NCBI RefSeq assembly: GCF_000023465.1
Contig: NC_014041.1
Location: 4,021,501 to 4,085,500 of the forward strand
Origin: Zunongwangia profunda SM-A87
GTDB lineage: Bacteria; Bacteroidota; Bacteroidia; Flavobacteriales; Flavobacteriaceae
Reading direction: 5' to 3'
Length of the DNA stretch: 64,000 nt
The notes below the pieces were generated by a model. That model ran no database searches. It saw only the letters and a list, made by a program, of their open reading frames with translations, and was not told the origin of the DNA. This document shows positions 36,976 to 46,007 of the stretch, piece by piece. How positions within the stretch are numbered: position 1 is the first letter of the stretch; each line of letters starts with the position of its first letter. The translations under genes and the position numbers were made by a program.

Positions 36976-37548
36976 ATGAAAAAAACAATTTTACTTTTAC
37001 TTCTTTTTATAGCTTTTTCCTGTAAAAACACCAACAACGATAAATCTGAAATAGCACCTAATGAGACTGCTCCGGTAGAATCTAACGAATCTGCTGCGGA
37101 TAAAGAAAGTGATATTAATCGCTATGATAATATCGATAATCTTGAAGAACCTGTAGACACTTCTAAAACTAATAGTGGCGCCGGTGAAATTTCAGGAAGA
37201 TACCTTAAGCAGGGAGAACTAGATGAAGCCTGCAACTGTTATTGCATAGAAGTAAGTCTTACCGGAAATTCAGAATTTTGTCTTCAACCAGATCGTATGT
37301 ATATTAACGTACGGTTTGAAAAAACAGGTAATGGTTACGATGCCTTTTATGTGAGCCCTTCTTCTAGAAATAAGGATAAGAATTTACCATGGGAAGATTT
37401 TTCTAAAAAAGATGCCATTGCCAGCCTTAAAGCTACAAATGATGGCCTGAAACTTGATTGGATAGGTTTTAAAATTAATGGCCAAATCGCTACAGACTAT
37501 GCCATTTTTGGAAAGAAAACCTTAGAAGGAAATTTTACAAAAAACTAA
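36976..37548 (+). CDS. Uncharacterised lipoprotein
   Basis: The 190-residue product has a lipoprotein signal (LLLFIAFSC, Cys 16), then a long Asn/Glu/Ser-rich linker to about residue 75, as in many surface-exposed Bacteroidota lipoproteins. The folded part starts near SGRYLKQG and contains a cysteine cluster (EACNCYCIEV) and another Cys in SEFCLQPD. The rest looks like a small beta-barrel (YINVRFEKTGNGYDAFYV, LKLDWIGFKING). I recognise no family. msrA starts 7 bases after it, so a role in oxidative-stress defence of the envelope is possible. Confidence 0.7.
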   Translation: MKKTILLLLLFIAFSCKNTNNDKSEIAPNETAPVESNESAADKESDINRYDNIDNLEEPVDTSKTNSGAGEISGRYLKQGELDEACNCYCIEVSLTGNSEFCLQPDRMYINVRFEKTGNGYDAFYVSPSSRNKDKNLPWEDFSKKDAIASLKATNDGLKLDWIGFKINGQIATDYAIFGKKTLEGNFTKN

Positions 37549-37555
37549 TTATAAC

Positions 37556-38218
37556 ATGAAATCAATTTTCTTAACTGCCGTATGTATATTATGTTTTGCC
37601 TGCGGAAATAATGCCCAAAATAAACCGGCTACAAAACCTGAAATTGCCAATGCCAAACCCGTTGAAGTACCTTTAGAAAATGGCATGGCTAAAGCCTATT
37701 TTGCCAGTGGTTGCTTTTGGTGCGTGGAGGCGGTTTATGAAAGCGTAAAAGGAGTGAAAGAAGCTGTTTCTGGATATTCAGGCGGTCATACTAAAAACCC
37801 TACTTATGAACAAAGCAATACCGGAAGAACCGGGCATGCCGAAAGCGTAGAAGTTATTTATGACCCAAAAGTTGTAAGCTTTGAAACTCTCGTAAAAGTG
37901 TATTTTGGATCCCAAAACCCTACTCAGGTTAATGGGCAGGGACCGGATCATGGTTCCCAGTATCGCTCTATCATTTTTTATCAAGACGAACAGCAAAAAC
38001 AAACTATAGAAAAAATAAAAGCTGAAGTTGCTAAGAATTACGATAAGCCCATCGCGGCAGAAATTTTACCATTTCAAAAATTCTGGATCGCCGAAGATTA
38101 TCACCAGGACTATGAAAAATATCATCCCGAAAATCCATATATCCAAAAAGTCTCAATCCCAAGGATTAACAGGTTTAAGAAAAAATTTCCAGAGCTATTA
38201 AAAAAAGAGGTGCAGTAA
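37556..38218 (+). CDS. msrA: Peptide-methionine (S)-S-oxide reductase, lipoprotein form
   Basis: The 220-residue enzyme reduces methionine-S-sulfoxide in proteins. The catalytic GCFWCVEAVYE is near 51-61, followed by GVKEAVSGYSGG, PTYEQSNTGRTGHAE, FFGSQNPTQ-like VYFGSQNPTQVNGQGPDHGS and FWIAEDYHQDYEKY. No resolving cysteine is seen near the C-terminus (it ends FPELLKKEVQ), so recycling may use the other known mode. An N-terminal lipobox (LCFAC, Cys 20) puts it in the periplasm or on the outer membrane, unlike cytosolic MsrA. It follows the lipoprotein gene by 7 bases. Confidence 0.93.
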   Translation: MKSIFLTAVCILCFACGNNAQNKPATKPEIANAKPVEVPLENGMAKAYFASGCFWCVEAVYESVKGVKEAVSGYSGGHTKNPTYEQSNTGRTGHAESVEVIYDPKVVSFETLVKVYFGSQNPTQVNGQGPDHGSQYRSIIFYQDEQQKQTIEKIKAEVAKNYDKPIAAEILPFQKFWIAEDYHQDYEKYHPENPYIQKVSIPRINRFKKKFPELLKKEVQ

Positions 38219-38233
38219 AAGTCCAAAAACACT

Positions 38234-38278
38234 AAAAAAAGCAACCCGAAATTATCGAATTTCGGGTTGCTTTTTTTT
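38234..38278 (+). terminator. Terminator of msrA
   Basis: AAGCAACCCGAAAT pairs with ATTTCGGGTTGCTT (a short central loop), followed by eight T. Confidence 0.92.
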
Positions 38279-38358
38279 ATTTTAAGTGCAAGCATCTCAT
38301 CATTTAAAGATCAATTATCGAGTAAAAGTGTATTTTAGTAAAAAAATTAGAGCACCCC

Positions 38359-39840
38359 ATGAGCATCACCATCGAGAACATTCTTTTAATAGGTTCACTA
38401 CTACTTTTTATAAGTATTCTTGCTGGTAAAACATCGTATAGATTTGGTGTCCCTACTCTGGTTTTATTTCTCTCTGTAGGAATTTTAGCTGGTAGTGAAG
38501 GTATTGGGGGCATCTACTTTAATGATCCAGAGATCGCGCAGTTTATCGGGATTGCTTCCTTAAATTTCATCTTATTTTCAGGAGGCTTAGATACGAACTG
38601 GAAAAGTATAAAACCGGTCGTTTGGCAGGGAATTTCATTATCTACGCTTGGGGTCTTATTTACAGCGCTTGGAGTGGGCACTTTTGTTTGGGCTATTACC
38701 GATTTTTCTATCTACGAAGGATTATTACTGGGTGCCATTGTATCTTCTACAGATGCGGCGGCGGTTTTCTCTATATTAAGATCAAAAAACCTGGCTTTAA
38801 AATCTCATTTGCGCCCCACATTAGAATTAGAAAGTGGTAGTAACGACCCGATGGCCTATTTTCTAACTATTGCTTTTCTCGGGTTAGTTTTAAACCCCGA
38901 ACAAAGTATTTGGAGTATTATTCCACTTTTTATTCAGCAAATATTAATTGGTGGTTTATTGGGGTTTATTTTCGGGAAACTTTGCAAAATCGTCATCAAC
39001 AAAATAAAATTAGATTTCGACGGACTTTATCCTGTACTGGCCATCGCGCTGATGTTTATTGTTTTTTCAGCAACCAATTTTATGGGAGGTAATGGTTTCT
39101 TAGCTGTATATTTAAGTGGGGTTTATCTGGGGAATCAAAACCTTATCCGGAAAAAGACCATCATGCAAATGTTCGATGGGCTTGCATGGCTCATGCAAAT
39201 CGTTCTTTTCCTTACGCTAGGCCTATTAGTCTATCCAAGTCAGATTGTACCAGTTGTAGGCATTGGAATCGTAATTTCGATCTTTTTAATTTTCATTGCA
39301 AGGCCAATAGGTGTATTAATAAGTCTTTCATTTTTTAAAATGAAAATGCGGCGCCGCTGGTACGTAAGCTGGGTTGGGCTACGCGGCGCTGTACCCATCG
39401 TATTTGCTACTTATCCATTACTTGCCGGTGTGGATAAGGCTAACTTTATTTTTAATATTGTATTCTTTGTATCCTTAAGTTCAGTAATCATCCAAGGAAC
39501 AACTTTATCTGTTGTAGCAAAGTGGCTGCATGTAGCACTTCCCGATCGGGTAAAACCAAAAAGCCAGGTTGAAACTTTCTTATCTGATGGAGCAAAATCC
39601 ATCATACGGGAAATTCTTATTCCTAAACATAATAAAGCGGTAGGAAAACGAATTGTAGAAATTGGATTTCCCAAAAAAGCGATCATCGCCATGATCTCAA
39701 GAAACGAAAAATTTATAACTCCTAAAGGAACTACTGAGATCGAAGCTAATGATATCCTGATCATTCTTAGTGAAGACGAACGTACAATGACGCACGTTTA
39801 TGATACCTTAGAGATAAAAGAAGGAATAGAAGAAATTTAA
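38359..39840 (+). CDS. Potassium/proton antiporter (CPA1, NhaP2/CvrA-like) with TrkA_C domain
   Basis: The 493-residue protein has 12 or so membrane helices of the Na+/H+ exchanger fold. Key ion-site motifs are SSTDAAAVFSILR near 131-143 and ELESGSNDPMAYFLT near 156-170. The C-terminal cytosolic part (about 415-490) is a TrkA_C domain (IVEIGFPKKAIIAMISRNEK, EANDILIILSEDE), typical of K+/H+ antiporters of the CvrA/NhaP2 group. It would extrude K+ in exchange for protons and may respond to a nucleotide ligand. It reads alone and converges with kmo with a 9-base gap. Confidence 0.9.
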   Translation: MSITIENILLIGSLLLFISILAGKTSYRFGVPTLVLFLSVGILAGSEGIGGIYFNDPEIAQFIGIASLNFILFSGGLDTNWKSIKPVVWQGISLSTLGVLFTALGVGTFVWAITDFSIYEGLLLGAIVSSTDAAAVFSILRSKNLALKSHLRPTLELESGSNDPMAYFLTIAFLGLVLNPEQSIWSIIPLFIQQILIGGLLGFIFGKLCKIVINKIKLDFDGLYPVLAIALMFIVFSATNFMGGNGFLAVYLSGVYLGNQNLIRKKTIMQMFDGLAWLMQIVLFLTLGLLVYPSQIVPVVGIGIVISIFLIFIARPIGVLISLSFFKMKMRRRWYVSWVGLRGAVPIVFATYPLLAGVDKANFIFNIVFFVSLSSVIIQGTTLSVVAKWLHVALPDRVKPKSQVETFLSDGAKSIIREILIPKHNKAVGKRIVEIGFPKKAIIAMISRNEKFITPKGTTEIEANDILIILSEDERTMTHVYDTLEIKEGIEEI

Positions 39841-39849
39841 ATTCCGCTT

Positions 39850-41205
39850 CTAAACAGGAATTTCTTCTCCTAATAATTCCAGGATTCGTTCCTCGATTTC
39901 CACACTATCCCATTTAGTTTCAATATTTGGTATTTTTAAAACCTCCGCCATAATTTTTTCCTGCTTATCCCCTATCTTTAAAGCTTCCGCATAAGGATGA
40001 GCTGAAAAAGTTACTCTGGAATAAAGCGGCACCCAGGCACTGGGATGGTTTTCAGCAAATTTCTTTTCTATTTTTTTCTGAAGTAAAAACTTAGGATTCG
40101 CCGTTTTGCTACTCATTTCTACAAAGTTCCTGTAGCTTAATTCAGCAATGGCATCGCTATTGGGTTTTCGTGCAATTTGGTATTCAGAAAAGATCTTATC
40201 CCAGTCATCGCCGTATTCTTCCATCTTATCAAAAAGTACTGAAATATCTTCAAAGCCAGCGTTCATTCCCTGTCCGTAAAATGGTACAATGGCATGCGCA
40301 GAATCACCAATTAAAGCTATCTTATCATCGTATCGCCAGGGAAAACATTTTATAGTAACCATGGCACTGGTAGGATTCTTGAAAAAATCATTTTTTAAAT
40401 TGGCAATATCTTCTTTGATATCGGGAAAATATTCTTCAAAAAAGCGTTCTGCTTTCGCTTCAGTATTGATACTTTCAAAAGAAATTTCACCTTCAAACGG
40501 CATAAATAAGGTACAGGTAAAACTACCGTCCAAATTAGGCATGGCAATCAACATAAATTTGCCACGTGGCCAGATATGAAAAGAAGCATGATCTAATTTG
40601 TGCGAACCATCGGGATTTGCAGGAATCGTAAGTTCTTTATAAGCCACATCTATAAAATGTTGCGAATAGTTAAACCTGCTTTGTCGCTGCATTTTATGCC
40701 GAACCCTAGAGAATGCACCGTCAGCACCAAAAATAAGATCGAATTTATACTCGGTCCATGGGGTTGTTTCTGCAGTACCGGTATAGATTTTCGCCTGATT
40801 TAGATCAATATCCCAAACTTTCTCTTCAAACCTAAAAACCGCACCTGCTTCTTCCGCAAGATCGATCATTTTTCGGTTTAAAATCCCACGGGAAATCGAA
40901 TAAATCGCCTCTCCTTCTTTTCCATATTTCTGAAAATAAAGAGGTTTCTCATTTACATGCATAGCTCGTTTATCCAGAGGTAAGGCGATTTTCCTAATTT
41001 CGTCCTCCAGACCTATTCTCTGCAAAGCATTCCATCCTCGATTAGACATTGCCAAATTGATGGACCTGCCTGAAAACTCTACCTTTCTGACATCTGGCCT
41101 ACGATCAAAAATAGTTACCCGATGACCGGCTTTTCTTAAATAAATCGCCAGTAGAGAGCCTACCAGGCCAGAACCTACGATTGCAATATTCTTGGATTGT
41201 TGCAT
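39850..41205 (-). CDS. kmo: Kynurenine 3-monooxygenase
   Basis: The 451-residue FAD monooxygenase turns kynurenine into 3-hydroxykynurenine. The Rossmann motif IVGSGLVGSLLAIYLRKAGH is at 8-27, followed by FDRRPDVR. FSGRSINLAMSNRGWNALQ is characteristic of KMO. The DG motif is FGADGAFSRVRHKM near 158, and the second FAD motif is ALIGDSAHAIVPFYGQGMNAGFE near 300. The length fits the soluble bacterial enzymes; no C-terminal membrane helix is evident. kynU lies 7.4 kb away on the same strand, so the pathway genes are close but not contiguous. Confidence 0.96.
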   Translation of the reverse strand: MQQSKNIAIVGSGLVGSLLAIYLRKAGHRVTIFDRRPDVRKVEFSGRSINLAMSNRGWNALQRIGLEDEIRKIALPLDKRAMHVNEKPLYFQKYGKEGEAIYSISRGILNRKMIDLAEEAGAVFRFEEKVWDIDLNQAKIYTGTAETTPWTEYKFDLIFGADGAFSRVRHKMQRQSRFNYSQHFIDVAYKELTIPANPDGSHKLDHASFHIWPRGKFMLIAMPNLDGSFTCTLFMPFEGEISFESINTEAKAERFFEEYFPDIKEDIANLKNDFFKNPTSAMVTIKCFPWRYDDKIALIGDSAHAIVPFYGQGMNAGFEDISVLFDKMEEYGDDWDKIFSEYQIARKPNSDAIAELSYRNFVEMSSKTANPKFLLQKKIEKKFAENHPSAWVPLYSRVTFSAHPYAEALKIGDKQEKIMAEVLKIPNIETKWDSVEIEERILELLGEEIPV

Positions 41206-41476
41206 GAATTATTTGAAGTACGCGATCTGCTTTTTATAAAGAAAACAAATACAATTTACAATACAAAAATACAGATATTTTATGAAACACCTTGTCCTTT
41301 AGCATTTATGAAACATTTGAGCAGTCTCCACTACAAATTATAAAGCAAAACTTTAAAATTACCTAATCCGCAACAATTCATAATCTTTCACTAAAAACCT
41401 ACTAAAATTGGTTAATTGCTTGATTTTAAACAATTCAAAGAATTACTTTTAGTAATACAATTAAAATTCAAAAATT

Positions 41477-41722
41477 ATGGATCAAGAAAAAATTGATAAT
41501 ATGCGTTCGACGCTAAGTAAACTGGAAGACATTAAAAACAGTCAGGAAAGTATTATCGATAAAATAAACCATGTGATTACAGATTTGTTTGAGCATCCTG
41601 ATAAAGAATTAGAAAAAGCTATGGAAGAAGCCCACCAGCGATCTTCAGATAATATAGAGGCTGTAAATGAAGCAATCGAAGATTACGAGATGAAAATTAA
41701 TCAATTAGAATTGCAGGATTAA
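41477..41722 (+). CDS. Small coiled-coil protein of unknown function
   Basis: The 81-residue protein is acidic and helical, with heptads in MRSTLSKLEDIKNSQESIIDKI and IEAVNEAIEDYEMKINQLEL. There is no signal peptide or domain I recognise. It looks real: it is followed at once by a strong terminator, and it has an AAAATTCAAAAATT A-rich leader like other genes here. It could act as a chaperone-like or regulatory partner, but nothing in the sequence points to one. Confidence 0.65.
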   Translation: MDQEKIDNMRSTLSKLEDIKNSQESIIDKINHVITDLFEHPDKELEKAMEEAHQRSSDNIEAVNEAIEDYEMKINQLELQD

Positions 41723-41767
41723 TTTAAAAATCTGTTAACAGCACGTCTAAAAACAGAGTTGTAAATT

Positions 41768-41798
41768 GAGGTTAGTTAAAAAACTAACCTCTTTTTTT
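41768..41798 (+). terminator. Terminator of the coiled-coil gene
   Basis: GAGGTTAGTT pairs with AACTAACCTC around four A, followed by TTTTTTT. Confidence 0.9.
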
Positions 41799-41834
41799 AT
41801 TAATATTAAGTAGTACTTCAAAATAAAATTCCAC

Positions 41835-42491
41835 ATGAAACATGTTAGCGCCAGCGAAATAGAAGGTATGGAAAGAATCTTCAGGTTAAACCTTATCAAT
41901 AGCCTCTCTGGGTACAAAAGTGCCAACCTTATAGCTACAAAATCGAAAGAAAAGGGAGCCAATGTCGCCGTTTTTAGCTCGGTTACTCACCTTGGTAGTG
42001 ATCCTGCACTTATCGGTTTTGTGACGCGACCAGCCACCCTACCTAGAAATACCTATAAGAATATTAAAGACACTAATTATTTTACAGTAAATCATATCCA
42101 CCAGGATATGATTGCAAAAGCACATCAAACCGCGGCAAAATATGAAGAAGCTGTCTCTGAATTTTCTAAAACCGGACTGGAAGAGGAATATTTAGATGAA
42201 TTCTTTGCTCCCTACGTAAAACAATGTGCCGTTAAAATTGGTTGCGAATATGTAAATGAATATCAGATCAAAGAAAACGGAACTGCTTTGGTTATCGGAG
42301 CTATCAAGCATGTTTATTTTGATGAAAGCATCCAAACTCCAGATGGCTGGCTACGATTAGAAGATGCCGGCACTGTTGCAATTAATGGCTTAGACGGCTA
42401 TGCGCTACCGGCGCTGTTAGATCGATTTCATTATGCAAGACCGGGACAGGAAATCAAAAGTTTTTTCGATAAAAATGCCCCTAAAGATTGA
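41835..42491 (+). CDS. Flavin reductase-like FMN-binding protein
   Basis: The 218-residue protein has the split-barrel flavin reductase fold: [22 protein letters not shown] near 44-65, [20 protein letters not shown] near 72-91, and [27 protein letters not shown] near 137-163. Such proteins bind FMN and reduce flavin with NAD(P)H, or act as oxygenase components. It is the first gene of a photolyase operon; supply of reduced flavin to the two FAD photolyase-family proteins would make sense but is inferred. The TGA stop overlaps the TTG start of the DUF2256 gene. Confidence 0.88.
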   Translation: MKHVSASEIEGMERIFRLNLINSLSGYKSANLIATKSKEKGANVAVFSSVTHLGSDPALIGFVTRPATLPRNTYKNIKDTNYFTVNHIHQDMIAKAHQTAAKYEEAVSEFSKTGLEEEYLDEFFAPYVKQCAVKIGCEYVNEYQIKENGTALVIGAIKHVYFDESIQTPDGWLRLEDAGTVAINGLDGYALPALLDRFHYARPGQEIKSFFDKNAPKD

Positions 42492-42637
42492 AGTATGTAA
42501 AGAAAGAAAACTTACCACAAAAAAGCTGTCCGGTTTGCAAAAGGCCATTTAGCTGGCGTAAAAAATGGGCGAAAAAATGGAATAATGTAATTTATTGCAG
42601 TGAAAAATGTCGAAGAAATAAAGTAAGAACAAATTAA
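42488..42637 (+). CDS. DUF2256 zinc-finger-like small protein
   Basis: A 49-residue gene lies between the flavin reductase and the cryptochrome gene. It starts with TTG (overlapping the upstream TGA) and ends TAA, sharing one base with the next ATG. It reads [19 protein letters not shown], then [13 protein letters not shown], matching DUF2256: four Cys in two CxxC/CxxxC-like pairs with a WRKKW core. DUF2256 genes are often found beside cryptochromes and photolyases. Function is unknown; zinc binding is likely. Confidence 0.85.
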   Translation: MKYVKKENLPQKSCPVCKRPFSWRKKWAKKWNNVIYCSEKCRRNKVRTN

Positions 42638-43926
42638 TGAGTACAGGATTAATCTGGTTTGAAAATAATCTGAGGGTAAAAGACAATAAGGCATTATTTG
42701 AAGCCTGCGAAAAGCATGAACAGGTTATTGCTGTATACTGTTTTGACCCTAGGAAGTTTAAAAAAACAAAATATGGATTTCCAAAAACAGGGAAATTCAG
42801 AGCTAAATTTTTAATTGAAAGTATTAAAAATCTTCAGGAAAATTTAAACCAATTAAACATTAGTCTACTCATTTTTCTACAAAAACCGGAAGAAATTATT
42901 CCTGAAATTGCAAGAAATCATAAGATTGAAGCGATTTACTTTCAGGAAGAATGGACTACAGAAGAAAAACAAATTATAGCGGCGCTAAAAAAGAAACTTC
43001 CTACTATCGATTTTCAATCGTTTTACACGCAGTTTTTATTTCATCCAGAAGACATTGCTTACGGTGATTTTAATGAGATCCCAAAGGTTTACACTGAGTT
43101 CAGAAAAAAATGCGAGCAGTATGTTGATGTTCGTAAAGAAATTGAAATTCCAAAGCAAAAGCCGGAAAGTAATCGTATCAAAAATACTTCAAAAACACCT
43201 AATCTTAAAGAACTGGGATTGGAAGATTATCAGCAAGATTCCAGAACGGCTTTTTCGTTTAAAGGTGGTGAGGACGAAGCATGGAAAAGGATCGATTACT
43301 ACTTCTGGAAAACAACAAAACTTTCAGAGTATAAACAAACTCGAAATGGATTATTGGGTAAAGACTACAGCTCTAAACTTTCAGCTTGGCTAGCCAATGG
43401 TAGTATTTCCGCAGTAAGTATTTTTCACCAAGTCAAAAAATTTGAGCACGAAATCACCAAAAATCAGGATACCTACTGGCTGATATTTGAGCTTATTTGG
43501 CGGGATTTTTTTAAATACACCTCCCTAAAACATGGCAATTCAATCTTTAAGCTATCTGGGATTTTAGACAAGAAGCTCGATTGGAAATTCAGCATAGAAA
43601 GCCTGCAACAATGGATTAACGGCGAAACCAAAGAGGACTTTGTAAACGCGAATATAAACGAAATCGCGGCTACCGGCTTTATGAGTAATCGTGGCCGGCA
43701 AAACGTCAATAGTTTTTGGGCAAAAGAATTAAAACAGGATTGGCGGGCCGGTGCTGCTTATTTTGAAAGTGTTTTGGTCGATTATGACGTACATAGCAAC
43801 TGGGGCAACTGGATGTACAATAGTGGTGTGGGTAACGATCCTCGAGATCGAAAGTTCAATATCAAAAAACAGGCAGACCTTTATGATCCTGATAACCAAT
43901 ACGTAGATACATGGCTAAAAAAGTAA
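42637..43926 (+). CDS. Cryptochrome of the DASH type
   Basis: The 429-residue protein has a photolyase alpha/beta domain (GLIWFENNLRVKDNKALFEA) and a helical FAD domain. DASH marks are ISAVSIFHQVKKFE, LIFELIWRDFFKY, NANINEIAATGFMSNRGRQN near 345-364, LVDYDVHSNWGNWMYNSGVG and NDPRDRKFNIKKQADLYDP. CRY-DASH enzymes repair cyclobutane dimers in single-stranded DNA and may sense blue light. The start shares a base with the DUF2256 stop (TAATG), and the end overlaps the next gene by 16 bases. Confidence 0.93.
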   Translation: MSTGLIWFENNLRVKDNKALFEACEKHEQVIAVYCFDPRKFKKTKYGFPKTGKFRAKFLIESIKNLQENLNQLNISLLIFLQKPEEIIPEIARNHKIEAIYFQEEWTTEEKQIIAALKKKLPTIDFQSFYTQFLFHPEDIAYGDFNEIPKVYTEFRKKCEQYVDVRKEIEIPKQKPESNRIKNTSKTPNLKELGLEDYQQDSRTAFSFKGGEDEAWKRIDYYFWKTTKLSEYKQTRNGLLGKDYSSKLSAWLANGSISAVSIFHQVKKFEHEITKNQDTYWLIFELIWRDFFKYTSLKHGNSIFKLSGILDKKLDWKFSIESLQQWINGETKEDFVNANINEIAATGFMSNRGRQNVNSFWAKELKQDWRAGAAYFESVLVDYDVHSNWGNWMYNSGVGNDPRDRKFNIKKQADLYDPDNQYVDTWLKK

Positions 43927-45458
43927 AGAAATTACGCTTAATTTTAGGGGATCAGTTAAACCATCAGCATAGCTGGTTCCAAGAAGAACAGGACGATACG
44001 ATCTACGTCTTAATGGAAATGCGTCAGGAAACCGATTATACGGTTCATCACATTCAAAAAGTAGTAGGCTTCTTTTTAGCGATGCGAAATTTTGCTGAAT
44101 ACCTTACCAATAGACAATATGAAGTTATCTATTATCATATTAATGATAAAGAAAACAACCAGACTTTAGCTGAAAATCTAAAGCAACTCATTAAAAAAAA
44201 TGATATTGAAAAATTCGAATATCAATTGCCTGATGAGTATCGTCTTGACCAACAGTTAAAAGAAATCTGCAAGTCACTTTCAATCGATTCTGAAGCTTAC
44301 GATACCGAGCATTTCTTGACTACGCGGAACGATCTCGAAAAATTCTACGACGGGAAGAAACAAATGACCATGGAGTATTTTTACCGTGATATGCGGAAGA
44401 AATATGATATTATGATGGCTACAAAAAATGATCCTGAAGGAGGCAAGTGGAATTTTGATAAATCGAACCGAAAAAAATGGACAGGCACACCTGAAATTCC
44501 GCATGAACGCGGTTTCAGAAAAGATGTTTCCCATCTGGTAAAAGAGATCGAACAGGCTGGTATCAAAACCATGGGAAACATCAATGAGAAAAGTTTTAAC
44601 TGGCCAAGCTCACGAGAAGACAGTCTTTCAGTTTTAAATTATTTCTGTAAAAATCTTTTAGTACACTTTGGTGATTTCCAGGATGCGTTGCATACAGATC
44701 ATGCCTATCTCTTCCACTCCAGATTGTCCTTCTGCATGAATACAAAAATGCTAAGCCCAAAAGAAGTGATCGATTCGGCTATTAGTTATTATTATGAGCA
44801 TAAGGACAAAATTGATATTTCTCAGGTAGAAGGTTTTGTACGGCAAATTTTAGGTTGGCGGGAATATATGCGAGGTATTTACTGGCTAAAAATGCCAGGA
44901 TACCGAAGAAGGAACAAACTGGACAATCAGAATGAATTACCACCATTTTACTGGGATGGTAAAACAAAAATGAATTGTTTGCATCATGCCATCACGCAAA
45001 GTTTAGATAATGCGTACGCGCATCATATTCAGCGTTTAATGATTACCGGCAATTACGCCTTACTTACCCAGTGCCACCCCGATGAAGTTGATGCCTGGTA
45101 TTTAGGAATTTATATCGATGCGATCGAATGGGTTGAAATTACCAACACCCGTGGAATGAGCCAATTTGCCGATGGGGGAATCGTAGCTACAAAGCCTTAC
45201 GTATCTAGCGGAAGTTACATTAATAAAATGAGTAACTACTGCAAAAACTGCCATTATAAGGTGAGTAAGAAAACGGAAAACGACGCCTGTCCCTTTAATA
45301 GTTTGTACTGGAATTTCCTGGATGATAAAAAAGAATTCTTTAAAAACAACCAGCGAATGAACATGATGATGAGTTTACTAGAGAAAAAAGATGCTAAAGA
45401 AATCTCTAAAATTAAAGAACGTGCAGCCCTAATTATTAAAAACCCTACAGATTTTTAA
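43911..45458 (+). CDS. Iron-sulfur photolyase-like protein (FeS-BCP, PhrB/CryPro family)
   Basis: The 515-residue protein belongs to the prokaryotic (6-4) photolyase/CryPro group. It begins LRLILGDQLNHQHSWF and has the HHIQRLMITGNYALLTQ segment, ADGGIVATKPYVSSG and the C-terminal NSLYWNFL. Four cysteines match the [4Fe-4S] ligands of PhrB: MNCLHH near 356, YCKNC (two, near 443-446) and DACPF near 460. It would repair (6-4) photoproducts or act as a light sensor, using FAD and a lumazine antenna. It overlaps the DASH cryptochrome gene by 16 bases, so the two are translationally coupled. Confidence 0.93.
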   Translation: MAKKVKKLRLILGDQLNHQHSWFQEEQDDTIYVLMEMRQETDYTVHHIQKVVGFFLAMRNFAEYLTNRQYEVIYYHINDKENNQTLAENLKQLIKKNDIEKFEYQLPDEYRLDQQLKEICKSLSIDSEAYDTEHFLTTRNDLEKFYDGKKQMTMEYFYRDMRKKYDIMMATKNDPEGGKWNFDKSNRKKWTGTPEIPHERGFRKDVSHLVKEIEQAGIKTMGNINEKSFNWPSSREDSLSVLNYFCKNLLVHFGDFQDALHTDHAYLFHSRLSFCMNTKMLSPKEVIDSAISYYYEHKDKIDISQVEGFVRQILGWREYMRGIYWLKMPGYRRRNKLDNQNELPPFYWDGKTKMNCLHHAITQSLDNAYAHHIQRLMITGNYALLTQCHPDEVDAWYLGIYIDAIEWVEITNTRGMSQFADGGIVATKPYVSSGSYINKMSNYCKNCHYKVSKKTENDACPFNSLYWNFLDDKKEFFKNNQRMNMMMSLLEKKDAKEISKIKERAALIIKNPTDF

Positions 45459-45623
45459 CAAACGAGTTAATTACGAGTTAAATAGCTTTTAGCCCGGCCT
45501 GCTATTCTATAAATTAGACTTAACTAACTGGTGGATAAAAGCTCATAGCGCTTGATTAACTAACCAAAAAATTAAAATTCGAAATTAACTAATGTGGCCC
45601 TAAGTCACTAAAAACCAACTAAA

Positions 45624-45779
45624 ATGAGAGATATAATTTGGCTAATCATCGTACTATTAATTATTGGATGGCTTGTAGGTTATTTTGCCTTCCCAGATTT
45701 GGGAAGTATTATACACATCCTAATTGTACTAGCGGTAATTTTACTACTTTATAGATTGCTTACAGGACGCAGATTATAA
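45624..45779 (+). CDS. 51-residue small membrane protein (lmo0937-like)
   Basis: The ORF encodes two membrane helices (IIWLIIVLLIIGWLVGYFAF and IIHILIVLAVILLLYRLL) separated by a short PDLGS loop and ending GRRL. This is the layout of the lmo0937 or DUF5670-type stress-linked small membrane proteins common in Bacteroidota. The gene is flanked by an upstream AAAACCAACTAAA leader and a strong terminator, so it is its own transcription unit. Confidence 0.8.
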   Translation: MRDIIWLIIVLLIIGWLVGYFAFPDLGSIIHILIVLAVILLLYRLLTGRRL

Positions 45780-45803
45780 TTTATTATGAAATCGAATCTA
45801 TCG

Positions 45804-45836
45804 AAAACCTCCAAATATTTGGAGGTTTTCTTTTTT
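45804..45836 (+). terminator. Terminator of the small membrane protein gene
   Basis: GAAAACCTCCAAAT pairs with ATTTGGAGGTTTTC, followed by TTTTTT. Confidence 0.92.
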
Positions 45837-45869
45837 ATATATTTACTAGATAATCGGAAATTAAATGCC

Positions 45870-45893
45870 GCATCCCAATAGTTATTGGGATGC
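45870..45893. repeat. REP-like perfect palindrome
   Basis: GCATCCCAATA and its exact complement are separated by two bases. There is no T-run, so it is not a typical terminator. Palindromes with this CATCCCAATA core recur between genes in Flavobacteriaceae. Confidence 0.5.
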
Positions 45894-46007
45894 CACTAAA
45901 TAAGTATTTTCTAATAAATTATTTCATGGACTTTCCATGAGATAGCTTGACATGAACTAAGATTAGTCACTATAACTATAAATCTTCACCCTAAAAAACT
46001 GAGCTAC

